Assembly (NCBI GenBank): GCA_016192525.1
Contig: JACPTZ010000091.1
Span: 142,115-206,114, forward strand
Source of the DNA: Planctomycetota bacterium
GTDB taxonomy: Bacteria > Planctomycetota > MHYJ01 > JACPTZ01
Reading direction: 5' to 3'
Length of the DNA: 64,000 bases
Shown here: in pieces, positions 35,108 to 42,489 of the stretch
Layout of the letters: the number at the start of each line of letters is the position of its first letter
Numbering within the stretch: position 1 is the stretch's first letter
Position numbers and translations under genes: made by a program
The notes under the pieces: generated by a model
Told to the model about the DNA's origin: nothing
What the model saw: only the letters and a program-made list of their open reading frames with translations
Databases searched by the model: none

Positions 35108-35506
35108 ATGTACTGCGTCCGCCCGCGTCGGTCCATTGTCCCGGGAACGATTCTGATCCTCGCCCTCGCCCTGGCGGGGTGCGACCTCACGTCGTACCGG
35201 CGCCCGGCCTACAGCGAAAAGAAAGTCTCGGGTGTGGTCCACGACTTCAGCACGCTGGCGCTCGATGCGGACCGCTTCCCGAACGGGGCCGGACTGACGA
35301 AGGAAGCGGCCCGCATCCTTCAGAAGTGGCGTCCGAGCGAGGAGGAGAAGAGAGAGATCCTGGCGCGGATGGAATCCGTGACCAAGTCCTTCGTCCACGG
35401 CGGCGAACCGGTCGCCGCGGGGCGGATGAAGGAGTTCACGATGATCGTGACGGGATACGCCGGAGCCAAGGCGCATCCCCGCCGAGAGTGGGAGTATCGA
35501 CCATGA
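35108..35506 (+). CDS. small predicted lipoprotein between rpsR and rplI
   Basis: 132 residues. ATG 35108 gives a signal peptide (RPRRSIVPGTILILALALAGC) with a clean lipobox LAGC at about residue 24; AAGGAG lies about ten bases upstream. The mature part is ~108 residues, mostly helical, with LTKEAARILQKWRPSEEEKREILARMESV. No family recognised. Its stop overlaps the rplI start (ATGA, 35503-35506), so it is translated within the ribosomal operon, an unusual place for a lipoprotein. Confidence 0.75.
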   Translation: MYCVRPRRSIVPGTILILALALAGCDLTSYRRPAYSEKKVSGVVHDFSTLALDADRFPNGAGLTKEAARILQKWRPSEEEKREILARMESVTKSFVHGGEPVAAGRMKEFTMIVTGYAGAKAHPRREWEYRP

Positions 35507-36093
35507 ACGTGCTTCTGCTGCAGAACGTCGACAATCTGGGCAAACAGGGCGACGTGGTGAAGGTGACCGAAAAGATCGCGCGGGAGACGCTCTTTCCGAA
35601 GCGGCTCGCCACGGCGCTCAACCCCAATCATGTGCTGCTCTGGCAGGACATCGACGCGCTCGGGAAGCGGGGGGAAATCGTGGAGGTGAAGCCGGGATAC
35701 GCCCGGAACTTCCTCTTCCCGAACCGCCTCGCCTCGCGACCGACGCCCGCCGACCTCTACGCCTTCGAGCAGGCGAAGAAGAAGATGGTCCGGCAGGAGG
35801 CGATGGCCCGCTCCGAGGCCGAGGCTCTGGCGAAGAAGCTGGAGGAGGTGGCCTGCACGATCGAGGCCAACGCCAACGAGGAGGGCGGCCTCTTCGCCGC
35901 CGTCACGACGCAGATGATCTCGGAGGCGGTGGGGAAGGAGGGGGTCAAGATCGACGCCCGCCACATCGTCCTCGAGGCGCCGATCAAGGAACTCGGCGTC
36001 TACACGGTGCAGGCGAAGATGCACGGCGACGTGACCGCCTCGTTCCGTCTCTGGGTGGTCGAGGCGAAGGACCCGGAGCCGAAGAAGACCTGA
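35503..36093 (+). CDS. rplI: 50S ribosomal protein L9 with a tandem-duplicated N-terminal domain
   Basis: 197 residues against ~150 for a normal L9. Residues 1-42 (MNVLLLQNVDNLGKQGDVVK, then a divergent TEKIARETLFPKRLA) and residues 45-88 (LLWQDIDALGKRGEIVEVKPGYARNFLFPNRLA) are two copies of the rRNA-binding N-domain. Only the second keeps the GYARNFL.P motif. The long connecting helix (88-120) and C-terminal domain (~121-190) follow once. ATG 35503 is fixed by the overlap with the preceding stop and the family start. Confidence 0.9.
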   Translation: MNVLLLQNVDNLGKQGDVVKVTEKIARETLFPKRLATALNPNHVLLWQDIDALGKRGEIVEVKPGYARNFLFPNRLASRPTPADLYAFEQAKKKMVRQEAMARSEAEALAKKLEEVACTIEANANEEGGLFAAVTTQMISEAVGKEGVKIDARHIVLEAPIKELGVYTVQAKMHGDVTASFRLWVVEAKDPEPKKT

Positions 36094-36161
36094 AGCGCGG
36101 TGTCGGGTCCCGCTGTCACGAGGGAACAGACTCCCGCGGGCGAGCGTTCATCGGACAGATC

Positions 36162-36290
36162 TGTCATCCTGAGCTTCGCCCGCCGCCGGCGGGCGAGGCG
36201 AGGGATCACTCTCGCACGAGGCAACCGGTCTCGTTCGCGCATGGCTGGCGATCCTTCGCCTCGCCCTGCGGGGCGAGGCTCAGGATGACA
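36162..36290. repeat. TGTCATCCTGAGC palindromic element between rplI and dnaB
   Basis: Left end TGTCATCCTGAGC, right end GCTCAGGATGACA, exact complements. Inner GGCGAGG/CCTCGCC and GGATC arms. 129 bp. Confidence 0.8.
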
Positions 36291-36342
36291 AGCCGAGGCC
36301 GGGTTTCGTTCGGCACCGTCCTCAGCTGCAGGACTCCCACAC

Positions 36343-38970
36343 ATGCCCCCCGATCCGCTGGCCGCGCGTGAGCCGCCGCAGGACCTCGAGGCCGAACGCG
36401 CCCTCCTCGGCTCGATCCTGATCGACGATCGCGTCACCGGCGAGGTGCTGCAGATCGTCGAGCCCGCCTCGTTCTACCACCCGGGGCACCGGACCCTCTT
36501 CGAGACCTGCGTCCGGCTTTACGACGCCCGCAAGCCGATCGACGCCCGCATCCTTCACGACGCCCTGGCCACCGCCGGCACCCTTGAGGCGGCGGGCGGC
36601 GCCGACTACATCGCCGGCCTTTTCGAGGCCGTCCCCTCCGCCGCCAACGCCGAGCACTACGCCGAGATCGTCCGCGAGAAGTTCATCCGGCGGGAACTCA
36701 TCCGCACCTGCTACGAAGTCCTGAAGATGGCCGCCGAGGGGGGGGAGGAGCCCGGCACGATGCTCGATCGCGCCGAGCGGATGATGTTCGACATCGTGAA
36801 GCACCGCGCCAAGGCCGCCTCGCTCAAGATCGGCGACATCCTGCGCGAGGCCTTCCAGCGCATCACCGACATCCGTGACCGCAAGGCCCGCGTCACCGGC
36901 CTCGAGACCGGCTTCTACGACATCGACGATCTCACGACCGGGTTTCATCCGTCGCAACTCATTGTGGTGGCGGGACGTCCGTCGATGGGAAAGAGCTCGC
37001 TGGCTTTAAATGTCGCCCTGCACGCCGGGGTGGAACTCCAGAAGCCGGTGCTCTTCTTCTCGCTGGAGATGGACGCGCAGAATATCGCCCGGAACATGCT
37101 CTGCACGCACGCCCGGTTCGACAGCCAGAAGATCCGCAAGGGGCTGATCTCCGAGGAGGAGTACGCCCACCTCATGGTGAAGGCGGGGAAGTTCACCGAG
37201 GCCCCGATCTTCATCGACGACACGAGCGGCCTCTCCGCCCTCGAACTCCGCGCCCGCGCCCGGCGGTTCAAGGCGGAGAACGACATCCAGATCATCTTCA
37301 TCGACTACATGCAGCTCATGGAGGTCCGCGGCGGGGGGCGCGGCGGTCCGGAGAGCCGCCAGCAGGAGATCGCGATGATCTCGCGGTCGCTGAAGGCGCT
37401 CGCCCGCGAACTGGAAGTGCCGGTGATCGCGCTCTCGCAGCTGAGCCGCCAGGTGGAGAGCCGCGAGAGCCACCGGCCGGTGATGTCGGACCTTCGTGAA
37501 TGTGTGACCGGGGATACGCCGGTCATGCTTGCCGATGGGCGACGGGTGCCGATCCGAGATCTCGTGGGACGCAAGCCCATGGTCTGGACGGTGAACGAGC
37601 GAGGAAAGGTGACAACCGCGAGATCGGATCGAATCTGGTCCGTCGGGCGCAAGCCTGTGCTCCGAATCACCCTCGCGAGCGGGCGGGAACTCAGGGCCAC
37701 GTCAAGTCATCGCCTCTATGGCGCTTCGGGATGGCTCCGTGTCTCAGACTTGCAACCCGGAGACCGTCTCGCCCTCTCCCGCACGTGGCCCGAGCCCCGG
37801 AACACGTTGAGCTGGCCGGTCGAGCATCTTCAGCTCCTGGGTCAACTCATCGGGGACGGCAGTTACCTCGTCCACCAGCCCCTCCGATACACCACCTCGT
37901 CCCCCGAGAACAGCCGGATTGTCGCCCGGGCCGCCAGGATCCTCGGCAGCAGCGTCAAGAGGTACGAGGGGCGCGGCCGGTGGCACCAGCTTCTGCTGGG
38001 CGGAAACGGAAACCGGTGGCACCCGCGCGGGGTCAATCGCTGGCTGCGGAAGTTGGGAATCTACGGACAACAATCTCATGAGAAGCGCTTGCCGGAGGAT
38101 GTATTCAGACTCCCGAACGGCCAGGTCGCCGTTCTCCTCCGGCACCTGTGGGCGACGGATGGTTCCATCACTCTCCGGAGACGAGGCAGCCGCGGCGCTC
38201 CGCGCGTCTACTTTGCGACGTCCAGCCGGGGACTCGCGCTTGACGTCGTCGCCCTGCTTCTCAGATTCGGAATCGTGGCACGGATCCGGGCGGTCACCCA
38301 GCGGGGGTACCGTCCCGTTCATACGGTCGACATCTCCGGCGGGGAGCAGCAGCTTCGGTTCCTGGAGCGGGTCGGCGCCTTTGGGCCGCGCTGCGAGTCG
38401 GCCCGCAGGCTGCTCCGGTTGCTGCGCGCGACCGGAAAGAACCCGAATGTCGACACTCTGCCGGTGGAAGTGTTCGATGAAGCCCGCACGGCGATGAAGC
38501 GGAGAGGAGTAACGCAGCGCGGCATAGCCGCGATGAGGGGCACCTCGTACGGCGGCACGGCCCATTTCAGGTTCGCGCCTTCGCGGGACACGATTTCGTC
38601 GTATGCCGGGCTCCTCCAGAATGATCGACTCAGGTCGTGGTCTGAGTCCGACCTCTTCTGGGATCGCATCCTCAAGATCGAGCCCGCGGGAGTCGAGCCC
38701 GTGTACGACCTCACAGTACCCAAGACCGCGTCGTGGCTCGCCGACGGCATCGTCAGTCACAACTCCGGGGCGATCGAGCAGGACGCAGACGTGATCATGA
38801 TGCTCTATCGGGACGAGTACTACGACCCGGACACGCCCGACAAGAACACCGCCGAAGTCATCATCGCCAAGCAGCGCAACGGTCCCACCGGGACCGTGAA
38901 ACTCCGGTTCCTCAAGGAGTTCATGCGCTTCGAGAACGCCACCGGGCCGGCCGTCGAAACGCCGAGATGA
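36343..38970 (+). CDS. dnaB: replicative DNA helicase DnaB containing an intein
   Basis: 875 codons. The N-terminal primase-interacting domain (10-110; PPQDLEAERALLGSILID) is followed by the RecA-like helicase (GRPSMGKSSLALN, Walker A near residue 211; IIFIDYMQLM, Walker B; VIALSQLSRQVE). The helicase is interrupted after SDLRE by a 421-residue intein (codons 387-807) and resumes with SGAIEQDADVIMMLYRD to the end. Removal leaves a 454-residue DnaB of normal size. The start is ATG 36343. It ends the ribosomal/replication gene run and is separated from rplI by a palindromic element. Confidence 0.95.
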   Translation: MPPDPLAAREPPQDLEAERALLGSILIDDRVTGEVLQIVEPASFYHPGHRTLFETCVRLYDARKPIDARILHDALATAGTLEAAGGADYIAGLFEAVPSAANAEHYAEIVREKFIRRELIRTCYEVLKMAAEGGEEPGTMLDRAERMMFDIVKHRAKAASLKIGDILREAFQRITDIRDRKARVTGLETGFYDIDDLTTGFHPSQLIVVAGRPSMGKSSLALNVALHAGVELQKPVLFFSLEMDAQNIARNMLCTHARFDSQKIRKGLISEEEYAHLMVKAGKFTEAPIFIDDTSGLSALELRARARRFKAENDIQIIFIDYMQLMEVRGGGRGGPESRQQEIAMISRSLKALARELEVPVIALSQLSRQVESRESHRPVMSDLRECVTGDTPVMLADGRRVPIRDLVGRKPMVWTVNERGKVTTARSDRIWSVGRKPVLRITLASGRELRATSSHRLYGASGWLRVSDLQPGDRLALSRTWPEPRNTLSWPVEHLQLLGQLIGDGSYLVHQPLRYTTSSPENSRIVARAARILGSSVKRYEGRGRWHQLLLGGNGNRWHPRGVNRWLRKLGIYGQQSHEKRLPEDVFRLPNGQVAVLLRHLWATDGSITLRRRGSRGAPRVYFATSSRGLALDVVALLLRFGIVARIRAVTQRGYRPVHTVDISGGEQQLRFLERVGAFGPRCESARRLLRLLRATGKNPNVDTLPVEVFDEARTAMKRRGVTQRGIAAMRGTSYGGTAHFRFAPSRDTISSYAGLLQNDRLRSWSESDLFWDRILKIEPAGVEPVYDLTVPKTASWLADGIVSHNSGAIEQDADVIMMLYRDEYYDPDTPDKNTAEVIIAKQRNGPTGTVKLRFLKEFMRFENATGPAVETPR
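37501..38763 (+). mobile_element. intein with LAGLIDADG homing endonuclease inside dnaB
   Basis: It starts at Cys (CVTGDTPVMLADGRRVPI) and ends VSHN before Ser808 of the host protein. Splicing blocks: A (CVTGDTPV), B (ATSSHRLYGASGW with the T-x-x-H), F/G (VYDLTVPKTASWLADGIVSHN). Two LAGLIDADG-type helices, LLGQLIGDGSYL and LLRHLWATDGSI, mark an endonuclease domain with acidic residues retained. It lies two residues upstream of the well-known Synechocystis DnaB site, which is between SG and SIEQD. All splice-junction residues look functional. Confidence 0.92.
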
Positions 38971-38987
38971 GGGGGCCTCCCGGCCTC

Positions 38988-39043
38988 GTTCGTAGTGCGT
39001 CCCGTCAGGGCGCACTGTTTCTGTTGTTCGCTGTTGTTGTCCG
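38988..39043 (+). repeat. GTTCGTAGTGCGTCCC repeat, copy 2 (left of higBA)
   Basis: ~55 bp nearly identical to 39779-39835, including the TTTCTGTTGTTCG(C)TGTTGTTG tail. The two copies flank the higBA module as direct repeats. Confidence 0.8.
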
Positions 39044-39106
39044 CTGGCGTCGTCTTCCACACCCGCACCAACGAAGCCGTTCTTGGCGCCTGACGTCTAA
39101 TCACGC

Positions 39107-39135
39107 TTGACGTGATTCACGCATCGCGTTATCAT
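39107..39135 (+). promoter_or_regulatory. higBA promoter with overlapping dyad operator
   Basis: TTGACG (39107-39112), 17-bp spacer, TATCAT (39130-39135). A perfect dyad AATCACG (39099-39105), CTTGA, CGTGATT (39111-39117) covers the -35 box, as expected for HigA repression. Predicted transcription start falls on or next to the higB ATG (39142), so the mRNA may be leaderless. Confidence 0.7.
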
Positions 39136-39141
39136 GGGCTT

Positions 39142-39420
39142 ATGATCGTGTCGTTCAAGAGCGCCGACACTGAGGCCCTGGCGAGAGGCCGGCGAGTCAG
39201 GCGATTCGCGGGCGTCGAGTCCGTGGCGCGACGCAAGCTCCGACAGCTGGAGATTGCGGGGAGGCTGGAGGATCTGCGTGTCCCCCCGGGCAACCGGCTC
39301 GAAGCACTCCGGGGCGACCGCTCCGGGCAGCACTGCATCCGTTTGAACGACCGACTCCGGGTGTGCTTTCGCTGGACCGTCGCCGGCCCCGCGGACGTGG
39401 AGATCGTGGACTATCACTAG
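39142..39420 (+). CDS. higB: HigB/RelE-fold toxin
   Basis: 92 residues. Family pattern: MIVSFKSADTEALARGRRVRRF, RKLRQLEIAGRLEDLRVPPGNRLEALRGDRSGQHCIRLNDRLRVCFRW and the terminal VEIVDYH. HigB is a ribosome-dependent mRNA interferase. ATG 39142 is used; there is no ribosome site and the -10 box ends seven bases upstream, consistent with leaderless translation. The antitoxin gene follows after 12 nt, the usual toxin-first order of higBA. Confidence 0.92.
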   Translation: MIVSFKSADTEALARGRRVRRFAGVESVARRKLRQLEIAGRLEDLRVPPGNRLEALRGDRSGQHCIRLNDRLRVCFRWTVAGPADVEIVDYH

Positions 39421-39432
39421 GAGGAGAATCTC

Positions 39433-39786
39433 ATGCGAAAGTTGAGGCCCGTAACGCCAGGCGAATTGCTCCTCGAGGAGTTTCTCATCCCCATGGGACT
39501 CACGCAGTACCGCCTCGCCAGGGAAATCGGCGTGCCGCCCCAGAGGATCGGCGAGATCGTGGCCGGCCGACGGGCGATCACGGCCGATACCGACCTTCGG
39601 CTCTGTCGCTTCTTCGGTCTGTCCAATGGCTACTGGCTGAGGGCTCAAGCGGCCTGCGACACCGAAGTGGCGGAGGGGCCGCTCGCCAAGGCGCTGGCAA
39701 GGATCAAACCCTGGAAGGGTACGGCGGCGCAGCAACGGCTCCCGGAAGGCGCCGAAGTGAGGGGTCCTTTCCCCCGCCGTTCGTAG
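39433..39786 (+). CDS. higA: HigA family antitoxin (XRE helix-turn-helix)
   Basis: 117 residues. N-terminal VTPGELLLEEFLIPMGLTQYRLAREIGVPPQRIGEIVAGRRAITADTDLRL is the VapI/HigA helix-turn-helix. The C-terminal ~20 residues are unusual (GAEVRGPFPRRS); the stop at 39784-39786 is inside the downstream direct repeat, so the native end may have been replaced when the repeat was formed. It probably autoregulates through the dyad at 39099-39117. Confidence 0.9.
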   Translation: MRKLRPVTPGELLLEEFLIPMGLTQYRLAREIGVPPQRIGEIVAGRRAITADTDLRLCRFFGLSNGYWLRAQAACDTEVAEGPLAKALARIKPWKGTAAQQRLPEGAEVRGPFPRRS

Positions 39787-39835
39787 TGCGTCCCGTCAGG
39801 GCGCACCGTTTCTGTTGTTCGTTGTTGTTGTTCCG
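39779..39835 (+). repeat. GTTCGTAGTGCGTCCC repeat, copy 3 (right of higBA)
   Basis: Partner of 38988-39043. Its first bases supply the last codons and the stop of higA. Confidence 0.8.
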
Positions 39836-40063
39836 CGTCATCTCCCCCTCAGGGGTGGGTCCGTCCCGACCCCTGCAGGGTGAGGCACTCCCCGATCCGC
39901 CCCACTCCCACCGCACGTATCCCGGGACACCGCGGGGAGGGAGCCGCAGCGGCCCCGCGGGCGGAATGCACGAGCCATGCCGTGACCGTCTGATTCTCGA
40001 TGCTCCCGGCGAGGCGGGTGAGGGCGCGGGCACGTCCGGCATCGGAGTGCGCGTGGCCTTCGC

Positions 40064-40349
40064 CTCGTCGCGCAGGTCGAGGAGGTGGCCCGCCGGCCCG
40101 CAGTCCACGAAGTACAGTCTGGGGGTCTTGATCAGACGCTTGCCGAGATTCTGGTGATACGGGGGGACGACGAGGATCTGACCGGTGGTCTCCAGGATGC
40201 CGAGTCCCTCGGTGACGGTGGGGACGCTCACGCCGAGCGAGGGCGGCCGGGTCGGTCTTGTTGAGCATCCGCTCGCATCGGGTGGCGAGGAGCGCCAGAA
40301 ATCTGCGGCCGGCCATCGACTCCGTAACGCCGACCATGAGCGACGCCTC
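40064..40349 (-). pseudogene. relic of an ATP-binding protein C-terminal (DUF4143) domain
   Basis: The minus strand reads GVTESMAGRRFLALLATRCE and RMLNKTD to about 40253. After a frameshift it continues near 40237 as LGVSVPTVTEGLGILETTGQ, ILVVPPYHQNLGKRLIKTPR and LYFVDCGPAGHLLDL. Together these form the DUF4143 domain of AAA_14-type ATPases (winged helix plus KSPK.Y..D.G). The ATPase part and the C-terminus are missing. Surrounding bases 39836-40063 show no gene. Confidence 0.7.
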
Positions 40350-40397
40350 CCGCGAACCGCTGCTTCGCGAGGCATTCGGAAAGGTTGTCGACGCCCG

Positions 40398-40427
40398 TTG
40401 ACAGGGAGGGGGCGCATTTCCTATCCT
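40398..40427 (+). promoter_or_regulatory. sigma70-type promoter of the DnaJ-like gene
   Basis: TTGACA (40398-40403), 18-bp spacer, TATCCT (40422-40427), 22 nt before ATG 40450. Confidence 0.6.
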
Positions 40428-40449
40428 GTCCCTCTGAGGAGGAGAGGGC

Positions 40450-41235
40450 ATGCCCAAAGACATCGTCACCTCCGCCACGCCCGAAGAGCGCGAGATCGAG
40501 AAGAAGCAGCAGGAGCTGAAATCCCTCGAGACCGATCTCGTCCAGAGCGAACTGCAACTGGCCACGCTTCAGGCCGAACTGCGCGCCTTCCAGGCCCGAT
40601 ACTTCCACGCCCTCGGGGCCAGGTTCGTCGAGCTCGACTCGATCGAGGCGGAGATCGCCGAAAGGCAGGCCCGCCGCCATCCCGCGGACGCGGCGGCGCG
40701 GGAGCGGGCGGAGCAGGCGCGGGAACGGTCTCAACACGCCACCGAAGAGACCGAGGCCTTCCGGGGCGTCCCGGATCGGGGCAAGTTCACGCCGACGGAG
40801 GACCTCAAGAGACTCTATCGGGGCATCGCATTACGCGTCCACCCGGATCGCGCCGACGGCGATTCGGACCGAGAGCGCCGGCACCGGGTCATGGCCGAGG
40901 TGAACGAGGCGTATGCGAACGGCGACGAGACACGATTGCGGGCCCTGCTCAAGGAATGGGAGGCCAGCCCGGAGGCCATCGTCGGCGACGAGCCCGCCGC
41001 CCGGCTCGTGAGGCTGATCCGCCAGCTCTCGCAGATCTGGGATCGCCTTGTGGCCATCCGGGCGGAGGTCCAGAGGATCAAGGCCTCGGAACCGTTCCAG
41101 TTGCAGAGCCGAGTGGAAGAAGCCGAGGCGGCGGGCCGCGACCTCCTCGCGGAGATGGCCGAGCACCTGGACGAGCAGATCCGGGAGGCGCGGAAGCGGC
41201 TGGGAGAAGTTGAAGCCGCGGAGGGAAGGAAGTGA
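40450..41235 (+). CDS. coiled-coil protein with a central J domain
   Basis: 261 residues. Residues 10-105 form a long coiled coil (EREIEKKQQELKSLETDLVQSELQLATLQAEL). A J domain follows (~112-165): LKRLYRGIALRVHPDRA with the HPD at 131-133 and RHRVMAEVNEAYANGDE. A second helical segment (165-261) ends in AEHLDEQIREARKRLGEVEA. The HPD stimulates DnaK-type Hsp70 ATPase. There is no Gly/Phe or zinc region, so it is a class III J protein and probably an adaptor. GAGGAGGAGAGGG precedes the ATG. Confidence 0.85.
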   Translation: MPKDIVTSATPEEREIEKKQQELKSLETDLVQSELQLATLQAELRAFQARYFHALGARFVELDSIEAEIAERQARRHPADAAARERAEQARERSQHATEETEAFRGVPDRGKFTPTEDLKRLYRGIALRVHPDRADGDSDRERRHRVMAEVNEAYANGDETRLRALLKEWEASPEAIVGDEPAARLVRLIRQLSQIWDRLVAIRAEVQRIKASEPFQLQSRVEEAEAAGRDLLAEMAEHLDEQIREARKRLGEVEAAEGRK

Positions 41236-41711
41236 GGTTCATTCGGGCGAGGCGTGCTTCTCTTCTGTCTCGTCTTCCCCACCCGGGCCGTGGGATCGAC
41301 TCATGGAGCCTGCGTATCAGGTGTCGATCGCGAGCGAGACGGTCGCCCTCTCCCCGGAGGGGAGAGGGAGGGGTGAGGGACGGGCCTGCGTTGGCCCGAT
41401 GCGTGACGGCTGATTGATTCCCCGCGGGCGCCGCCCGGTTCAGCCGCAGTCGTTGTGGGTTGTCCTTTTCCGTAGCCCGGGCCTTCAGGCCCGGGAACCA
41501 AGTGCGCCCCGTTTTTTGGGCCCCCTTCAGGGGGCCTCCGCGAGCGGGGCCGCGGTAGAAGCCCCCTGAAGGGGGCTGTGCCCCGATTCCGGCGCCGAAC
41601 CCCCAGCCCTGCCTGCCCGCCGAAGCCCGCAGGGCGAAGGAGGGAAGGGCTGGGCTGGAGAAAAACGCTGTTCATCGGAGATCCCTCGACGCCGCAGGAA
41701 GAGGTCGCAAA
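41236..41711. other. gene-free stretch with GC hairpins
   Basis: Contains CCCGGGCCT-TC-AGGCCCGGG (41476-41495) and an inverted pair CCCCCTTCAGGGGGC / GCCCCCTGAAGGGGGC around 41520-41580. No gene is supported. Confidence 0.5.
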
Positions 41712-41793
41712 ATGAGCGCAGACAACACGCCTCATGAGCGGGACATCGTCCCCGTGACTCCCGCCCCGCTCGCCCCGCCCTCGAACACCCTCG
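41712..41793 (+). repeat. 82-bp direct repeat, left copy: orphan 5' end of the ankyrin gene
   Basis: ~90% identical, ungapped, to 42408-42489, the first 27 codons of the ankyrin-repeat gene (MSAD.TPHERDIVPVTPAPLA). After 41793 homology ends and the DUF4160/DUF2442 module begins. Confidence 0.8.
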
Positions 41794-41815
41794 CACGGCG
41801 AGTGCCGCATTGTGC

Positions 41816-41821
41816 TATGAT
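41816..41821 (+). promoter_or_regulatory. -10 box of the DUF4160/DUF2442 module
   Basis: TATGAT ends eight bases before ATG 41830, which would put transcription start at the start codon (leaderless, as for higB). No convincing -35 box. Confidence 0.45.
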
Positions 41822-41829
41822 GCGGGTTC

Positions 41830-42068
41830 ATGAGCCCGACAGTTTTCCGTGAGGGGGCCTTTCGGTTTTACTTCTTCTCTCGTGAAGAGCGGCGAATGGA
41901 CGTTCACGTGCAGGGGACGGAGGGTGAAGCGAAGTTCTGCTGGAGCCCCGGATCAGGCTTGCCCGGAACTACGGCCTGAATCTTCGGCAGGTCAGGGTGG
42001 CGCTGCGATTGATTGAGGAGCATCGCGATGAAATCCGCGACGCATGGCGGGCGCACTTCGGCGGTTGA
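41830..42068 (+). pseudogene. DUF4160 protein, broken by a one-base deletion
   Basis: The frame from ATG 41830 reads MSPTVFREGAFRFYFFSREE and RRMDVHVQGTEGEAKF, then shifts. Restoring one G after 41937 (TTCTG-CTGGAG to TTCTGGCTGGAG) gives WLEPRIRLARNYGLNLRQVR and ALRLIEEHRDEIRDAWRAHF to TGA at 42066, the complete DUF4160 domain (~79 residues). DUF4160 proteins pair with DUF2442 proteins in toxin-antitoxin-like operons, and the partner overlaps here by 41 nt. It is either a real frameshift or a base-call error. Confidence 0.8.
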
Positions 42069-42342
42069 AGTCGTGAACGTGTCGATGCACGGCTTCTGGC
42101 TGCTGATCGGCGCGACGGAGCGATTCGTTCCGTTCGAGCAGTTTCCCTGGTTCCGGAAGGCATCCATCGGGCACTTGCTCAACGTGGAGTTGCCCAGCCC
42201 GCATCATCTCCACTGGCCCGACCTGGATATCGATCTCGCACTCGATTCTCTGGACCATCCGACGCGATTCCCTCTCATCAGCAAGGCCCGCCCCAACACC
42301 CCTGCGGGTTCGAGAGCGAGCGCACGAGGAAAGTGTCCCTGA
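42028..42342 (+). CDS. DUF2442 protein, partner of DUF4160
   Basis: 104 residues from ATG 42028, which has GAGGAG seven bases upstream. It shows the DUF2442 pattern: VEVVNVSMHGFWLLIGATERFVPFEQFPWFRKASI, HLHWPDLDIDLALDSL and PTRFPLISKAR. DUF2442 is the proposed antitoxin of the DUF4160/DUF2442 pair. The last ~18 residues after SKARPN are extra and may reflect lost native sequence at the module's right boundary. Confidence 0.8.
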   Translation: MKSATHGGRTSAVEVVNVSMHGFWLLIGATERFVPFEQFPWFRKASIGHLLNVELPSPHHLHWPDLDIDLALDSLDHPTRFPLISKARPNTPAGSRASARGKCP

Positions 42343-42407
42343 TCCGGGAGACGCGCCCCACGGGAGGGCAGCGCCAGGAGGAGCCAGCAGAATCATCGGG
42401 AATCAGG

Positions 42408-42489
42408 ATGAGCGCAGACGACACACCCCATGAACGGGACATCGTTCCCGTGACGCCCGCCCCGCTCGCCCTGCCCTCGAACACCCTCG
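42408..42489 (+). repeat. 82-bp direct repeat, right copy: start of the ankyrin gene
   Basis: Partner of 41712-41793; the DUF4160/DUF2442 module lies between the copies. Confidence 0.8.

Noticed and set aside
37744..39060. Minus-strand 438-codon frame across the dnaB intein
   Set aside because: It is a shadow of the intein and C-extein, with no start signal or domain.
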